From contig CALMYW010000394.1 of assembly GCA_937873665.1 (NCBI GenBank), positions 372,001 to 436,000 on the forward strand: DNA of 64,000 bases, read 5' to 3'. The DNA is from an uncultured Sphingorhabdus sp. Its GTDB lineage: Bacteria > Pseudomonadota > Alphaproteobacteria > Sphingomonadales > Sphingomonadaceae. Below, piece after piece: positions 27,922 through 36,872 of the stretch (the first letter of the stretch is position 1; the number at the start of each line of letters is the position of its first letter). Below the pieces are notes generated by a model. It saw nothing but the letters and a program-made list of their open reading frames with translations. It was not told the origin of the DNA and ran no database searches. Position numbers and translations under genes: made by a program.

Positions 27922-29297
27922 ACAACCTAGTGCAGCGGGCTGCCGAGTTGCGCGCGACGCAGCATATGGAAGAAGCGCTGGATACAATCCGAAAAGCCGT
28001 CACTCTCAATCCCGATGATCCGCGCGCGGCTTTCGGGCTGGCGCAGATAAGCTTCGAATGCTGGCAGCCTGCGGCCGATCTGTTCGCCAAGGCACGGCAA
28101 CTTGTGCCTGCAAACGCCGACATCATCCGCAACCACGCGCTCGCCTTGGCGGCAGAGGGCGAGACCAGCAGTGCGCAACTGCTGCTTGAGGAAACATTGG
28201 CAGCCACTCCCGGCTGGGTTGAGGGGCACCGCATCCTTGCCGTGCAGCGCATTACCGAAGGGGATGGAACGGATTTCGACCGTAGCTTTGTAATCGCTGC
28301 CAAGGCCGAGCCGCAAAATGTCGCTCTCTATATGGCCTGGTTCCAGTTGCACGCCCAGCGCAAGGATTGGGAACGCGCCGCGAATGTCCTGCGCGGTGCC
28401 CAAGGCCGGTTGCCGGGCAATCGCACGCTTGAACTTGCCGCTTTATATCTTGCCAGTGAATCCGGCGACGCGCGGAATGATCGCACACTGTTCGATACGG
28501 TAGCCGACGTGGCCGATCCCGGCATCGATCTGTGCAGGGTGCGCCACCATTTACGCGCAGGCGATCCGAATAGGGCAATGGCCATTGCCGAGCGCCATCT
28601 GACGGGACCAACAGCCCGCATGTTCTGGCCCTACCTCGCGTTGTGCTGGCGGCTGCTGGACGATCCGCGCGCTGCCTGGCTCGATGGCGCACCGATTTTT
28701 GCCACGGCACTCGATCTTGAATTTTCGCCGTCTGAACTCGACGAACTGGCAGAGGTTTTGCGCGGTTTGCACCGGCTAAAGGCCCCCTACCCCGATCAGT
28801 CGGTGCGTGGCGGAACGCAAACCGACCGGCAGCTTTTCTTCCACCCCCACCCCGCCATCCAGAAAACCCGACAAAAGGTGTCAGCGGCCGTGCAGTCCTT
28901 TATCGACGCATTGCCAGCGCAGGACGCAGACCATCCATTGCTCGGCCCGCTACGCAACCAACCCCTGCTGTTCGAAGGCAGTTGGTCTGTGCGATTGGCA
29001 GGCGATGGCTATCATGCCGCGCACACCCATGTGATGGGCTGGATAAGTTCGGCGCTCTATATCGTGGTGCCCGAACCGGATGTCGCAGGCCCTGCTCCCG
29101 CCGGCCATCTGGCGCTCGGTGCTCCACCGCCGGAGTTAAAGCTGGGCCTGCCGCCCTACAGGCATATCGAGCCCAAACCGGGCCGCCTTGCCCTCTTCCC
29201 GTCAACGCTGTGGCACGGCACCGAACCCTTTGCCGAAGGCGAGCGGATGACCATCGCGGTCGACATACGAATTCCCCCGATAATCAAGGCTTTTTAG
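27918..29297 (+). CDS. TPR-containing 2-oxoglutarate/Fe(II) oxygenase-like protein
   Basis: This protein of about 459 residues has an N-terminal helical repeat half: [20 protein letters not shown] and later pairs resembling TPRs to about residue 280. The C-terminal domain resembles the 2OG-FeII_Oxy_5 family: [20 protein letters not shown] supplies His ligands and [20 protein letters not shown] supplies the distal His and the 2-oxoglutarate Arg. The start is taken as TTG at 27918, overlapping the halogenase stop, because TPR-like sequence begins right after it. The gene pair therefore looks translationally coupled. The substrate is unknown; a protein or peptide is plausible. Confidence 0.82.
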   Translation: MNNLVQRAAELRATQHMEEALDTIRKAVTLNPDDPRAAFGLAQISFECWQPAADLFAKARQLVPANADIIRNHALALAAEGETSSAQLLLEETLAATPGWVEGHRILAVQRITEGDGTDFDRSFVIAAKAEPQNVALYMAWFQLHAQRKDWERAANVLRGAQGRLPGNRTLELAALYLASESGDARNDRTLFDTVADVADPGIDLCRVRHHLRAGDPNRAMAIAERHLTGPTARMFWPYLALCWRLLDDPRAAWLDGAPIFATALDLEFSPSELDELAEVLRGLHRLKAPYPDQSVRGGTQTDRQLFFHPHPAIQKTRQKVSAAVQSFIDALPAQDADHPLLGPLRNQPLLFEGSWSVRLAGDGYHAAHTHVMGWISSALYIVVPEPDVAGPAPAGHLALGAPPPELKLGLPPYRHIEPKPGRLALFPSTLWHGTEPFAEGERMTIAVDIRIPPIIKAF

Positions 29298-29298
29298 C

Positions 29299-29306
29299 AT
29301 ACGTAT
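29299..29306. promoter_or_regulatory. ATACGTAT palindrome before the GH97 gene
   Basis: GCATACGTATAC occurs immediately after the oxygenase stop and about 100 bases before the GH97 start. It could be an operator of a second LacI-type regulator because it has a central CG, but a single short palindrome is weak evidence. Confidence 0.25.
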
Positions 29307-29402
29307 ACCAACCTTTGCACGGTTGAATGTCGCCCGCTTTGCCGCAATGAATGGTGTCATAAACAGGCTCGCAAAAGCAGGCCGCGAGAGAGGAAACCCC
29401 GT

Positions 29403-31442
29403 ATGCAGAAGAAAGCAGCTCAGGCAGCCGTGGTGGCATTGCTTGCCCATGGCGCAGTGCAAGGTGCCCCGTTGGCCACCGGTAGTTCGCCCGATGGATC
29501 GATCACCGTCAGCGTCGAACTGGATAGCGATGGCCGTGCCAATTACAGCATCAGCCGCAAGGGCAAGCTGTTGATCGCGCCTTCAAAGCTGGGTTTCATT
29601 CTGACCGACAGTTACGACATGGTGCGTGGCTTCAAATTCGACAGCGCCGAGAACAAACCGACCGTGGACGAGAAATGGGAGCAGCCCTGGGGCGAGCGCC
29701 GTTTCGTGCGCAACCATTATAACGACCTGATCGTGCGTTTCCGCCAGCCGACCTATCTGAAACGCGCAATGAATGTGCGTTTCCGCATTTTCGATAATGG
29801 CGTCGGCTTCCGCTATGAAATTCCCGAGCAGGAAAATCTCAAGACGATGAACATCGCCGATGAGGTGACGGAGTTTTCGATTGCCAGCCCCGGCACCGCC
29901 TGGTGGATCACCGGCGGCGAGTGGAACCGTTATGAGCAGATATACCAAAAGACGCCGATTGACGCGGTATCGACCGCGCATACGCCGATCACGATGCGGC
30001 TCGACGATGGCACACATCTGTCGTTCCACGAAGCGGCGCTGGTCGACTATTCGGCCTTCTGGTTCAAGCGGGCTGAGAAGCAGACTTTCCGTACCACACT
30101 TTCACCTTCGTCAAAGGGCCCGCGTGTCACCCGGGAAACGCCCTTTGCCACACCCTGGCGCGCGATCCGCATCGGCGATAGTGCCGCAAGCCTTGTCGAG
30201 AATGATCTGGAACTCAACCTGAACGAGCCCAACAAGCTGGGCGATGTCAGCTGGTTCCGTCCGCAAAAATATGTCGGTATCTGGTGGGGCATGATTTCCG
30301 GCAAGTGGAGCTGGGCTGAAGGCCCGAACCATGGCGCCACCACCGAGCGCACCAAGGAACATATCGATTTCGCGGCCAAGCACGGCTTTGGCGGCGTGCT
30401 GGTCGAAGGCTGGAACAAGGGCTGGAATGGCGAATGGTTCGGCCATGGCGATGAATTCAGCTTCACCGAGGCAGTTTCCGATTTCGACCTCAAAGTAGTC
30501 ACCGACTATGCGCGCAAGAAAGGCGTCAAGCTGATCGGGCATCATGAGACCGGCGGCAATATCGATGTCTATGAGGCGCAACTGGAAGACGCGATGAAGC
30601 TGTATGGCGAACTCGGCGTCGATATTGTCAAGACCGGCTATGTCGCCGATGCTGGCGGTATCATTGCGCCCGGCGACACACCCGGCGAGGTGCGCAAGGA
30701 ATGGCACGATGGCCAGCGCCAGGTGCAGCACCATCTGAAAGTCGTCGAGACAGCAGCCAAATACAAGGTCGCGGTCAACCCGCATGAACCGGTGAAAGAC
30801 ACCGGCCTGCGCCGCACCTATCCCAACTGGGTTGCCCGCGAAGGCGCGCGCGGCATGGAGTATAACGCCTGGGGCCAGTTCGCGAACGGGCCGGAGCATG
30901 AGCCGACCCTCGTCTACACCCGCATGCTTTCCGGGCCGATGGATTTCACCCCCGGCGTGCTCTCGCTCTCGAGCCCGACAGGCAACGCCCTTGCCTCCAC
31001 CCGTGCGAAGCAGCTTGGCCTCTATCTCGCCATCTATTCGCCGATCCAGATGGCGGCGGACTTTATCGAAAACCTTGCCAACTATCCCAAGGAGCTGGAT
31101 TTCATTTCAAAGGTGCCCGCCGACTGGGCGGAATCGAAACTGATTGCGGGCGAAGTGGGCGAATATGCGATTTTTGCGCGCAAGGATCGCAACAGCGCCA
31201 GTTGGTACACCGGCGGCGTCAACGATGCGACCGCGCGCATGGTCGATCTCGACCTGTCCTTCCTCGAACCGGGTAAAAGCTATCGCGCGACCATCTACAA
31301 GGATGGCCCCGATGCAACCTACCTCACCGAAGCACGGCACAATATCGCCTATGAAACCAAGACCGTGAAGGCGGGCGACAAGTTGCAGGTCTGGCTCGCC
31401 CCCGGCGGCGGCTTTGCGGCGCGGCTGGAGTTGGTGAAGTAA
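29403..31442 (+). CDS. GH97 alpha-glucosidase (SusB-like)
   Basis: This 679-residue glycoside hydrolase family 97 enzyme has an apparent signal peptide (MQKKAAQAAVVALLAHGAVQ, cleavage near AVQG-AP). The N-terminal beta-super-sandwich contains GSITVSVELDSDGRANYSIS. The catalytic barrel includes WAEGPNHGATTERTKEHIDF, GGVLVEGWNKGWNGEWFGHG, VKLIGHHETGGNIDVYE and VNPHEPVKDTGLRRTYPNW. KTGYVADAGG, where retaining members carry an Asp nucleophile, suggests the inverting alpha-glucosidase subgroup (inference). It would act in the periplasm on alpha-glucosides and likely shares a transcription unit with the two genes upstream. Confidence 0.93.
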   Translation: MQKKAAQAAVVALLAHGAVQGAPLATGSSPDGSITVSVELDSDGRANYSISRKGKLLIAPSKLGFILTDSYDMVRGFKFDSAENKPTVDEKWEQPWGERRFVRNHYNDLIVRFRQPTYLKRAMNVRFRIFDNGVGFRYEIPEQENLKTMNIADEVTEFSIASPGTAWWITGGEWNRYEQIYQKTPIDAVSTAHTPITMRLDDGTHLSFHEAALVDYSAFWFKRAEKQTFRTTLSPSSKGPRVTRETPFATPWRAIRIGDSAASLVENDLELNLNEPNKLGDVSWFRPQKYVGIWWGMISGKWSWAEGPNHGATTERTKEHIDFAAKHGFGGVLVEGWNKGWNGEWFGHGDEFSFTEAVSDFDLKVVTDYARKKGVKLIGHHETGGNIDVYEAQLEDAMKLYGELGVDIVKTGYVADAGGIIAPGDTPGEVRKEWHDGQRQVQHHLKVVETAAKYKVAVNPHEPVKDTGLRRTYPNWVAREGARGMEYNAWGQFANGPEHEPTLVYTRMLSGPMDFTPGVLSLSSPTGNALASTRAKQLGLYLAIYSPIQMAADFIENLANYPKELDFISKVPADWAESKLIAGEVGEYAIFARKDRNSASWYTGGVNDATARMVDLDLSFLEPGKSYRATIYKDGPDATYLTEARHNIAYETKTVKAGDKLQVWLAPGGGFAARLELVK

Positions 31443-31456
31443 GCGCCGGGAAAAGC

Positions 31457-31478
31457 CCCTCCCCTGAAGAGGAGGGGA
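31457..31478. other. Intergenic hairpin after GH97
   Basis: CCCCTCC (31457-31463) and GGAGGGG (31472-31478) form a 7-base-pair hairpin 15 bases after the GH97 stop. There is no U tract, so it is more likely an mRNA-stabilising or Rho-assisted element than an intrinsic terminator. Confidence 0.5.
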
Positions 31479-31595
31479 GAAGACCCAATCGACCTATCGC
31501 GCGCCGAAACCCGCCCACCGAAAGATTTTGTTAACCCTGTCCGTTTAGCCTTGTCCTCGAACCGCCCAAGGGCGATATTTCGGGGGTAAGGCAAG

Positions 31596-32384
31596 ATGCA
31601 GGGCTGGATGAAAGATTTCGCCGAACAGCTTCACCGCAAGAGCATTTGGGCGATTGCTTCGCTGGAGCATGGCATTGGCCGGTTGATGATAGCCTGGGTC
31701 GTGATTGCCGGTGCCTTATGTGCCCTGCGCATCGCCTTCGCGGCATCGCCCATCGACGGGCCCGCTGCGTTGCTGCAGACATTACTGCCTTATGTTCTCG
31801 TCATTGGCGCACCAGTCACCGCCTGCCTGATCGGCAACGCGCTGTTCCCGCGCGGCGCGCTTTTCGAACAGCCACAGATCCGGCTGGCCCGTTATGGCAA
31901 ATGGCAACCGGTCGATTGCCTGACCGCGCGCCAGCACAGATTGTTCGGGCCGACAGGCATGATGGCCTCGCTGGTGATCGGCATGATGATCAACGTGCCG
32001 GTGCGCAGCCTGGAATTCCTCGCCGCCGTCCCCGCGATGAACGGCCATGCGCCGCTGTGGGGCCAGATGTTGTTCGCCGCGATGACGATGGATGTGGTGG
32101 TGATGAACTTCCTCTACATGCTTGCCTTCATGATGGCGCTGCGCAGCGTCCCCTGGTTCCCGCGCTTTTTGCTGATGGTCTGGGGTGTCGATATCGTCTC
32201 GCAAGTGAGCATCGCGCATTTCGTGAGCCATGCCCCGAGCCTTCCGGTCCCGGTCGGGGATGCCATGGGGGATTTGCTGAGCGGCAATGTGAAGAAAGTA
32301 TTGATCAGCGTTGCAATCTGGTTGCCCTATCTGCTGCTGTCGCAGCGTGTGAACCTCACTTATCGGGGGCGTCTGGCAGCCTGA
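31596..32384 (+). CDS. Multi-pass membrane protein of unknown function
   Basis: This 262-residue protein has about five or six hydrophobic helices: AWVVIAGALCALRIAFAA, YVLVIGAPVTACLIGNAL, GMMASLVIGMMINVPV, FAAMTMDVVVMNFLYMLAFM, FLLMVWGVDIVSQVSIA, VAIWLPYLLLSQRV. The end LLSQRVNLTYRGR resembles the C-terminus of DUF2569-type proteins, but I am not certain. It stands alone; its 3' end overlaps the convergent O-antigen-ligase-like gene by 29 bases. Confidence 0.75.
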   Translation: MQGWMKDFAEQLHRKSIWAIASLEHGIGRLMIAWVVIAGALCALRIAFAASPIDGPAALLQTLLPYVLVIGAPVTACLIGNALFPRGALFEQPQIRLARYGKWQPVDCLTARQHRLFGPTGMMASLVIGMMINVPVRSLEFLAAVPAMNGHAPLWGQMLFAAMTMDVVVMNFLYMLAFMMALRSVPWFPRFLLMVWGVDIVSQVSIAHFVSHAPSLPVPVGDAMGDLLSGNVKKVLISVAIWLPYLLLSQRVNLTYRGRLAA

Positions 32385-33615
32385 CAGGCGCGAATGCCAG
32401 CGCGGCCGCAACAGCGAGCATCATCAACGGATAGTTGTAGTAAAGCGCCGCGTCATGCAGCGAGTAAATCAGCGTCGCCAAAACCAGGCCAAAGGCGGCA
32501 ACCCGGTTCAGAGAGTCAAACTTCAGCTTTGCCATCCTTACAACGGGCAATATCGCGGCGGCCAGCAGTGCGCAGCCAAGGAAGCCGATTGAAATCAAGG
32601 CTTGCAATATGACATTGTGCGGCTGCCGATAGTCGGGGAAGCCCTTGAAATCTATCAGCTGAAACTGGTCGAGACCCCAGCCAAATACCGGTCTCTCGAA
32701 CACTTTTCCGGCAACTTCAATCCACATCGAGATACGACCAGACGACAAGTCACGTCCGGGTTCGGAAACGGGCGAGAATCGGAAAATGCCGTAGGCATAA
32801 TAAGGTGGGGTTGGCACAATGAGGCTGGCAATTGCGCCAACGATCATGGCTGCTGCAGCGAATTTGAAGATCTGAGTTCGATATTGTGGGGCAAACAAGA
32901 CTATGAGGGCGATGCCGCCTGAAGTAGCGAATATGGCTCCTCTCGACCCTGACCAAAAGGCAAGAAATAAAGCGACAGACGCAAGCGCGAACGGCAAGGC
33001 CATTTGCGAAGCTCTCGGTCGCTCCTCTCCGCCTTCGGGTAGCGATGCCAAGGCCATGAAAAACCCGCTGACCACGAAGAAACCAACCCAACGGACATTC
33101 GTCACGCCGGGCACATGCGTCTTCCACTGATCGCCAACGGGGATGAAGTATAAGAAGGACAAACCCCAGATGGCACAATAGGCAAAGACCCCGATAGCGA
33201 TCCATCGGGCCAATATCCTTCGATGTTCGATTGAAAATCTTGCGATCAGTTCAAAGATGGTTAGAGCAAAAACGACATGCACGAAGAAGGCAATGAGCGC
33301 GATGGGAATGCGGATAGGATCCTCGACCCCCATGTAAAGCGGGATGGTGCAAAGCAAGGCCAAAATTGAAAGTGCCGCCCGGGAAATCCTCGGAAGCCGT
33401 CTCCACTCTCGGAAAATCGAAATGCCATTCTCCATCGCTATGACGATGATGACCAGTTGGAGCAGTGTCGGCGCGACCGACAGGCTGCGGATCGCGCCGC
33501 GATACAAAGAGATTTCCGGTCCGAATTCCCAAGGCAGAATGGTCATGAAGACTGGGCACGCTGCGATAGCTAAAAAGATGCCGATTTGTGACGCTGTAAG
33601 CTTTGCCTGTTGCAC
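32356..33615 (-). CDS. O-antigen ligase-like (Wzy_C) membrane protein, copy A
   Basis: This 419-residue, ten-to-twelve-helix protein has the Wzy_C/WaaL-type periplasmic loop and signature: SSGRISMWIEVAGKVFERPV then FGWGLDQF and RQPHNVILQALISIGFLG. The arrangement (Arg of SSGR, GWG, HN) matches lipid-linked glycan ligases or polymerases. A WSGSRGAIF motif ends an earlier helix, also shared with WaaL proteins. The start is GTG at 33615. A diverged paralogue lies directly upstream on the same strand, and the PAP2-type gene further on suggests an undecaprenyl- or lipid-linked glycan step. Confidence 0.83.
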   Translation of the reverse strand: MQQAKLTASQIGIFLAIAACPVFMTILPWEFGPEISLYRGAIRSLSVAPTLLQLVIIVIAMENGISIFREWRRLPRISRAALSILALLCTIPLYMGVEDPIRIPIALIAFFVHVVFALTIFELIARFSIEHRRILARWIAIGVFAYCAIWGLSFLYFIPVGDQWKTHVPGVTNVRWVGFFVVSGFFMALASLPEGGEERPRASQMALPFALASVALFLAFWSGSRGAIFATSGGIALIVLFAPQYRTQIFKFAAAAMIVGAIASLIVPTPPYYAYGIFRFSPVSEPGRDLSSGRISMWIEVAGKVFERPVFGWGLDQFQLIDFKGFPDYRQPHNVILQALISIGFLGCALLAAAILPVVRMAKLKFDSLNRVAAFGLVLATLIYSLHDAALYYNYPLMMLAVAAALAFAPVRLPDAPDK

Positions 33616-33725
33616 GCATCCCCCTTTGAACTTGTCGAATTAATTGCTGTGCCTCTAGCGCATCTCTTACATTCGAACGCACAGCTTTCTATCGCTTTTT
33701 TAATCACGAAGGCTCTCTCGATCGA

Positions 33726-35000
33726 TCAGCCAGATCGAGCGAGAAATGGTTTCTTCAAGACGCCAATCACCGTCAAAGTAAAAATTGTGATGGGGAAATT
33801 GTAGAATAATATTCCATCATACAGCGAGTAAACCATCAATGCGAACAGCATGGCGAGGTGAAATCTTGCCGACGGTGAATTACTAAAATTGAATCTGGAA
33901 AACATCATTGGAACAGCGATTAGCAAAGAGAATATGATCCCAGAAATACCGGCGACAAAAGTCATCTGCAAAATCGAATTGTGTGGATGCGCGAGGGCCC
34001 CTTCTCCGAGTGGATTGAACTTCAGATACTGCCCCAAACCCCATCCCAATATGGGCCGTTCGCAAATGCTATCGAATGTCGCGAGCCAGATTTGAAGCCG
34101 ACCTGAGCTGGCATCGTCAAGAGTTGCGGAATTGACGTCGGATATACCAAATGCAGAAAATAGTCCGAACATGGGAATGGGCAAAGGCAACAACGATACG
34201 ATCATCAAAGCGGGAACGCCCGTCATCAATGCAAAGCCCGCAATGGCTTTGCGCTTTTCGGGCACAATCGCGAATATCGATATCGTCAGCAACAACAACG
34301 CCAGTGTCGGTCCCCGAGATCCTGTCCAAAAGACTACAACCAATCCGGCAATAGAAGGCACAAGTGCTGCAACCGACACCCAATTTTGGGCGTGACGATT
34401 TGGCGCAGCCATAAAACTATGCAGGCCTGCACCATAGGCCACAAACCCGAGGAATGCGACGTGCCGGATGTTGTGGAATCCCGGAAACGGGCCGTACCAT
34501 TTGGCAGGTTCGATGTGGTTAGACAGTATGTAAGTTGCGAAAACAACAAAATACATAAGTACGCCAAAACCTATCGCCAGCCACATTTTTCTTTGAAAAT
34601 CATCGGTTGCGTAGCTGCTTCGATGCGCCATTGAGAGAAAAAGCAGTGCTATTGCTCCAAGACTCAACACACCTATCGCCGCGGAAAGATGATCATTTCC
34701 CGTCCGAAAAGTCGCAAACAAAACCAACGGAGTCCATGACAAGAACGCGATGCGCGACAGCAGCGGCAATCCCTGCCAGCCCTTAACTACCGAGCCGCCT
34801 TCCCGCAGCACAATAAATATAATTGCAAAAAGGATCAGCGGAACAATCAAAGAGTGAAATTGAACAAATATCTGCCATCCTGCCGGGTAAGGCGAAAAAG
34901 ACAGTGGTGCGAGTGCCATCATCAGTGGCAGGGATCCGATACAAAAAGCGATGGCCGTACTGCCATTCCAATACGCCGTGGGCTTTGTTTCCTTGATCAT
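33726..35000 (-). CDS. O-antigen ligase-like (Wzy_C) membrane protein, copy B
   Basis: This 424-residue paralogue of the downstream gene has the same layout: FWTGSRGPTLALLLLTIS, then SSGRLQIWLATFDSICERPI, LGWGLGQYL and HPHNSILQMTFVAGISGI. It ends in a paired aromatic segment LYDGILFYNFPITIF that corresponds to LHDAALYYNYPLMML in copy A. Base composition is noticeably less GC-rich than in neighbouring genes. It is separated from copy A by 110 bases. The substrate is not predictable. Confidence 0.83.
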   Translation of the reverse strand: MIKETKPTAYWNGSTAIAFCIGSLPLMMALAPLSFSPYPAGWQIFVQFHSLIVPLILFAIIFIVLREGGSVVKGWQGLPLLSRIAFLSWTPLVLFATFRTGNDHLSAAIGVLSLGAIALLFLSMAHRSSYATDDFQRKMWLAIGFGVLMYFVVFATYILSNHIEPAKWYGPFPGFHNIRHVAFLGFVAYGAGLHSFMAAPNRHAQNWVSVAALVPSIAGLVVVFWTGSRGPTLALLLLTISIFAIVPEKRKAIAGFALMTGVPALMIVSLLPLPIPMFGLFSAFGISDVNSATLDDASSGRLQIWLATFDSICERPILGWGLGQYLKFNPLGEGALAHPHNSILQMTFVAGISGIIFSLLIAVPMMFSRFNFSNSPSARFHLAMLFALMVYSLYDGILFYNFPITIFTLTVIGVLKKPFLARSG

Positions 35001-35190
35001 GGGGCGATGCTATCGTGCGAAACGCAAATGTAAACATATCTTAAAACGCAATAATTTTGGGAACCTGCAGTCGGTCAGAGAAGCCATGTCCAACGACAAA
35101 GCGTAATGAAATTTGAACCCATATGGCCTATTGAATAGTCGCCTAACATCGAACAGACTTTTGACGGGCGGCAAACAGGGGAATTCGTAA

Positions 35191-36285
35191 ATGCTGCATC
35201 TCAATCTTGCGCTGCATGGATTCATCACTGCCTGCAAGGCAGACGCACTGACGCTATCGGTCGGCGGTCTGTTCATATTGGCATCACTCGCCGCAATGGC
35301 CAGCATCGGGATTTACGGCTTCCCCTTGGATGGAAGTTTTTCCCTGCTGCTTACATTTGCGGCCACTGCGGTTTTTTTTGGCGGATCTTTTTTGCTGATC
35401 GCACTTCTCCGCGAACGGCCGGAAAGTCCGATTGGATTCACGCGAAAATTTTTGGCGCATCATGCCTCTTGGGAACGGCTGATGCGGCATGTGCCGCTGA
35501 TCCTGCTGGTCTCGCTGTTCCTCCCCGCTTTTTCAGGCATTAAGGGTTCCATCTCGCTCTTTGCAACCTATAGCTGGGACGGGTTCTGGATAGAGGCTGA
35601 CCGAATGATCCACGGGATGGATGCTTGGCGCCTGATCCACCCCATCGTCGGCTACCCCTTTGTCACTTTCATCCTCAGCGCACTTTACATTGTCTGGTTG
35701 CCGATGCTGCTGATTGCTCTGGTCTATTTTTCGTTTCTCACGAACAGGCCTATATTAAGGGCGCAGTTTTTGCTGACCTATTTTTCGTGCTGGGCCATAT
35801 TGGGCAGTCTGTGCGCTATAGCTTTTGCCTCGGTCGGCCCCTGCTTCGTTCACCCACTTGTCGGACGGCAGGACTTTCTGCCACTAATGGAATATCTCGA
35901 CTATGCCGACAGCCAATGGCCGATCTGGGTGATCCATATCCAGGACAGACTGGCGGCGCAACTGGCAGAGGGCAGCCGCGAACTGGGTGCCGGAATCACC
36001 GCGATGCCATCGATGCATGTCAGCATGGCCTTTCTTTATTGGCTGGCTGCGCGTAAAGTGAACCGCTGGCTCGGCTGGGTGATGTTTGCCTATATGCTCT
36101 CGATATTGGTTGCCTCGGTGCACCTCGCCTATCACTACGCCGTTGATGGCTACCTCTCGATAATCCTGACGCTGTTGATCTGGAAAATATGCGGGCATTT
36201 GGCCGCACGCGCGCACCCGTTGCAAAAAGAGGTAGAACCACCGGTTTCCGCCACTTCAAACGAATTCCAGTTGGCAATTAACTAA
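35191..36285 (+). CDS. PAP2_3-type membrane phosphatase/phosphotransferase
   Basis: This 364-residue protein with about eight helices belongs to the PAP2 superfamily branch (PAP2_3) that includes inositol-phosphorylceramide synthase. The catalytic region reads TAMPSMHVSMAFLYWLA and VASVHLAYHYAVDGYLSIIL, matching the SxHV...SVHxxYHxxxD layout of this branch (His, His and Asp). The N-terminus is hydrophobic without a signal peptide. A good ribosome-binding site (AGGGGAA) precedes the ATG at 35191. It is divergent from the ligase-like genes; a lipid head-group or undecaprenyl phosphate role is inferred. Confidence 0.85.
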   Translation: MLHLNLALHGFITACKADALTLSVGGLFILASLAAMASIGIYGFPLDGSFSLLLTFAATAVFFGGSFLLIALLRERPESPIGFTRKFLAHHASWERLMRHVPLILLVSLFLPAFSGIKGSISLFATYSWDGFWIEADRMIHGMDAWRLIHPIVGYPFVTFILSALYIVWLPMLLIALVYFSFLTNRPILRAQFLLTYFSCWAILGSLCAIAFASVGPCFVHPLVGRQDFLPLMEYLDYADSQWPIWVIHIQDRLAAQLAEGSRELGAGITAMPSMHVSMAFLYWLAARKVNRWLGWVMFAYMLSILVASVHLAYHYAVDGYLSIILTLLIWKICGHLAARAHPLQKEVEPPVSATSNEFQLAIN

Positions 36286-36595
36286 AGTTATATATCTTTG
36301 GTAAAGTATTGTGATTCGGTGATTTTTTTGCCGTGATTTGTTGTAAAAATACCGCATGGTTAACAAATTCTTAAAATAAACTACTGTTAAAATTGCGTAA
36401 ATTTTAGCTGTTGACCCTTGGGTCCGATTCACCGGATTGTAGAGGCATCAAGGGTGGACCAAAGCGAAAGAGCCGGCGCGATGCTGGCAATAATATAACA
36501 GGGTCGCGACGGTTCAATCACTACCCCCCTTGGTAATCCACGATCCGGCAGCAAGCCGGGCGCGGAGACTCTCAAACTATGTAAGGGGTAGTATT
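36286..36595 (+). promoter_or_regulatory. Long AT-rich promoter and structured leader of the Flp pilin genes
   Basis: This is the only gap above 300 bases. The first half (36286-36410) is AT-rich, and TTGACC at 36411-36416 may be a -35 box but has only a weak -10 behind it. The second half can fold: GTGGACCAA (36454-36462) with TTGG-TAA-TCCAC (36530-36541); hairpins GCCGGC/GCTGGC (36472-36488) and CCGGC/GCCGG (36545-36559); and ACTACCCC (36520-36527) with GGGGTAGT (36585-36592). The last helix covers the Shine-Dalgarno sequence and crosses the first, giving a pseudoknot. This is folding by eye only. Confidence 0.55.
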
Positions 36596-36781
36596 ATGCG
36601 TAAATTTGTAACTTCGTTCCTGCGTGACGATAGCGGCGCTTCGGCAGCTGAATATGCTCTCATCCTTGCCATCGTCGGTGCCGGCATTGCCGTTGCTGCG
36701 ATCGCTCTGGGTGGTGCCATTGGCGGCGCACTGAACGACGCCAAGACCTGCATCAGCACCAATGGCAAAACCTGCAGCTAA
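36596..36781 (+). CDS. Flp-type type IVb pilin, copy 1
   Basis: This 61-residue Flp pilin is the major subunit of Tad pili. The short leader ends at SG, and the mature protein begins ASAAEYALILAIVGAGIAVA with Glu at +5 and Tyr at +6, the Flp cleavage rule. The C-terminus KTCISTNGKTCS has two cysteines that may form a disulfide loop. The start is the ATG at 36596 preceded by AAGGGGT. The open frame reaches back to 36530, but the upstream part is leader RNA. It is processed by the CpaA peptidase encoded at 49222. Confidence 0.95.
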   Translation: MRKFVTSFLRDDSGASAAEYALILAIVGAGIAVAAIALGGAIGGALNDAKTCISTNGKTCS

Positions 36782-36806
36782 AACTGCGGAACTAAAATGA
36801 GATTCT

Positions 36807-36830
36807 TCCCGCCCTGTTAAACGGGCGGGA
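36807..36830 (+). terminator. Intercistronic hairpin between the two pilin genes
   Basis: TCCCGCCC/GGGCGGGA forms an eight-base-pair stem with an eight-base loop, with no strong U tract after it. It probably stabilises the pilin 1 mRNA or causes partial termination rather than full stop. A matching hairpin follows pilin 2. Confidence 0.6.
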
Positions 36831-36872
36831 GGTTTCCCAAAGAAAACACGGTTAAAATAAAGGGGTAATATC

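Noticed and set aside
31646..32434. 262-codon second frame over the membrane protein gene at 31.6 kb
   Set aside because: It is Arg-rich and lacks membrane segments; the overlapping frame at 31596-32384 has coherent helices and a better start.
36454..36592. Match of the pilin leader to class I (GEMM) c-di-GMP riboswitch
   Set aside because: The conserved GEMM segments are not present as I recall them; the leader is therefore listed only as an unassigned structure.
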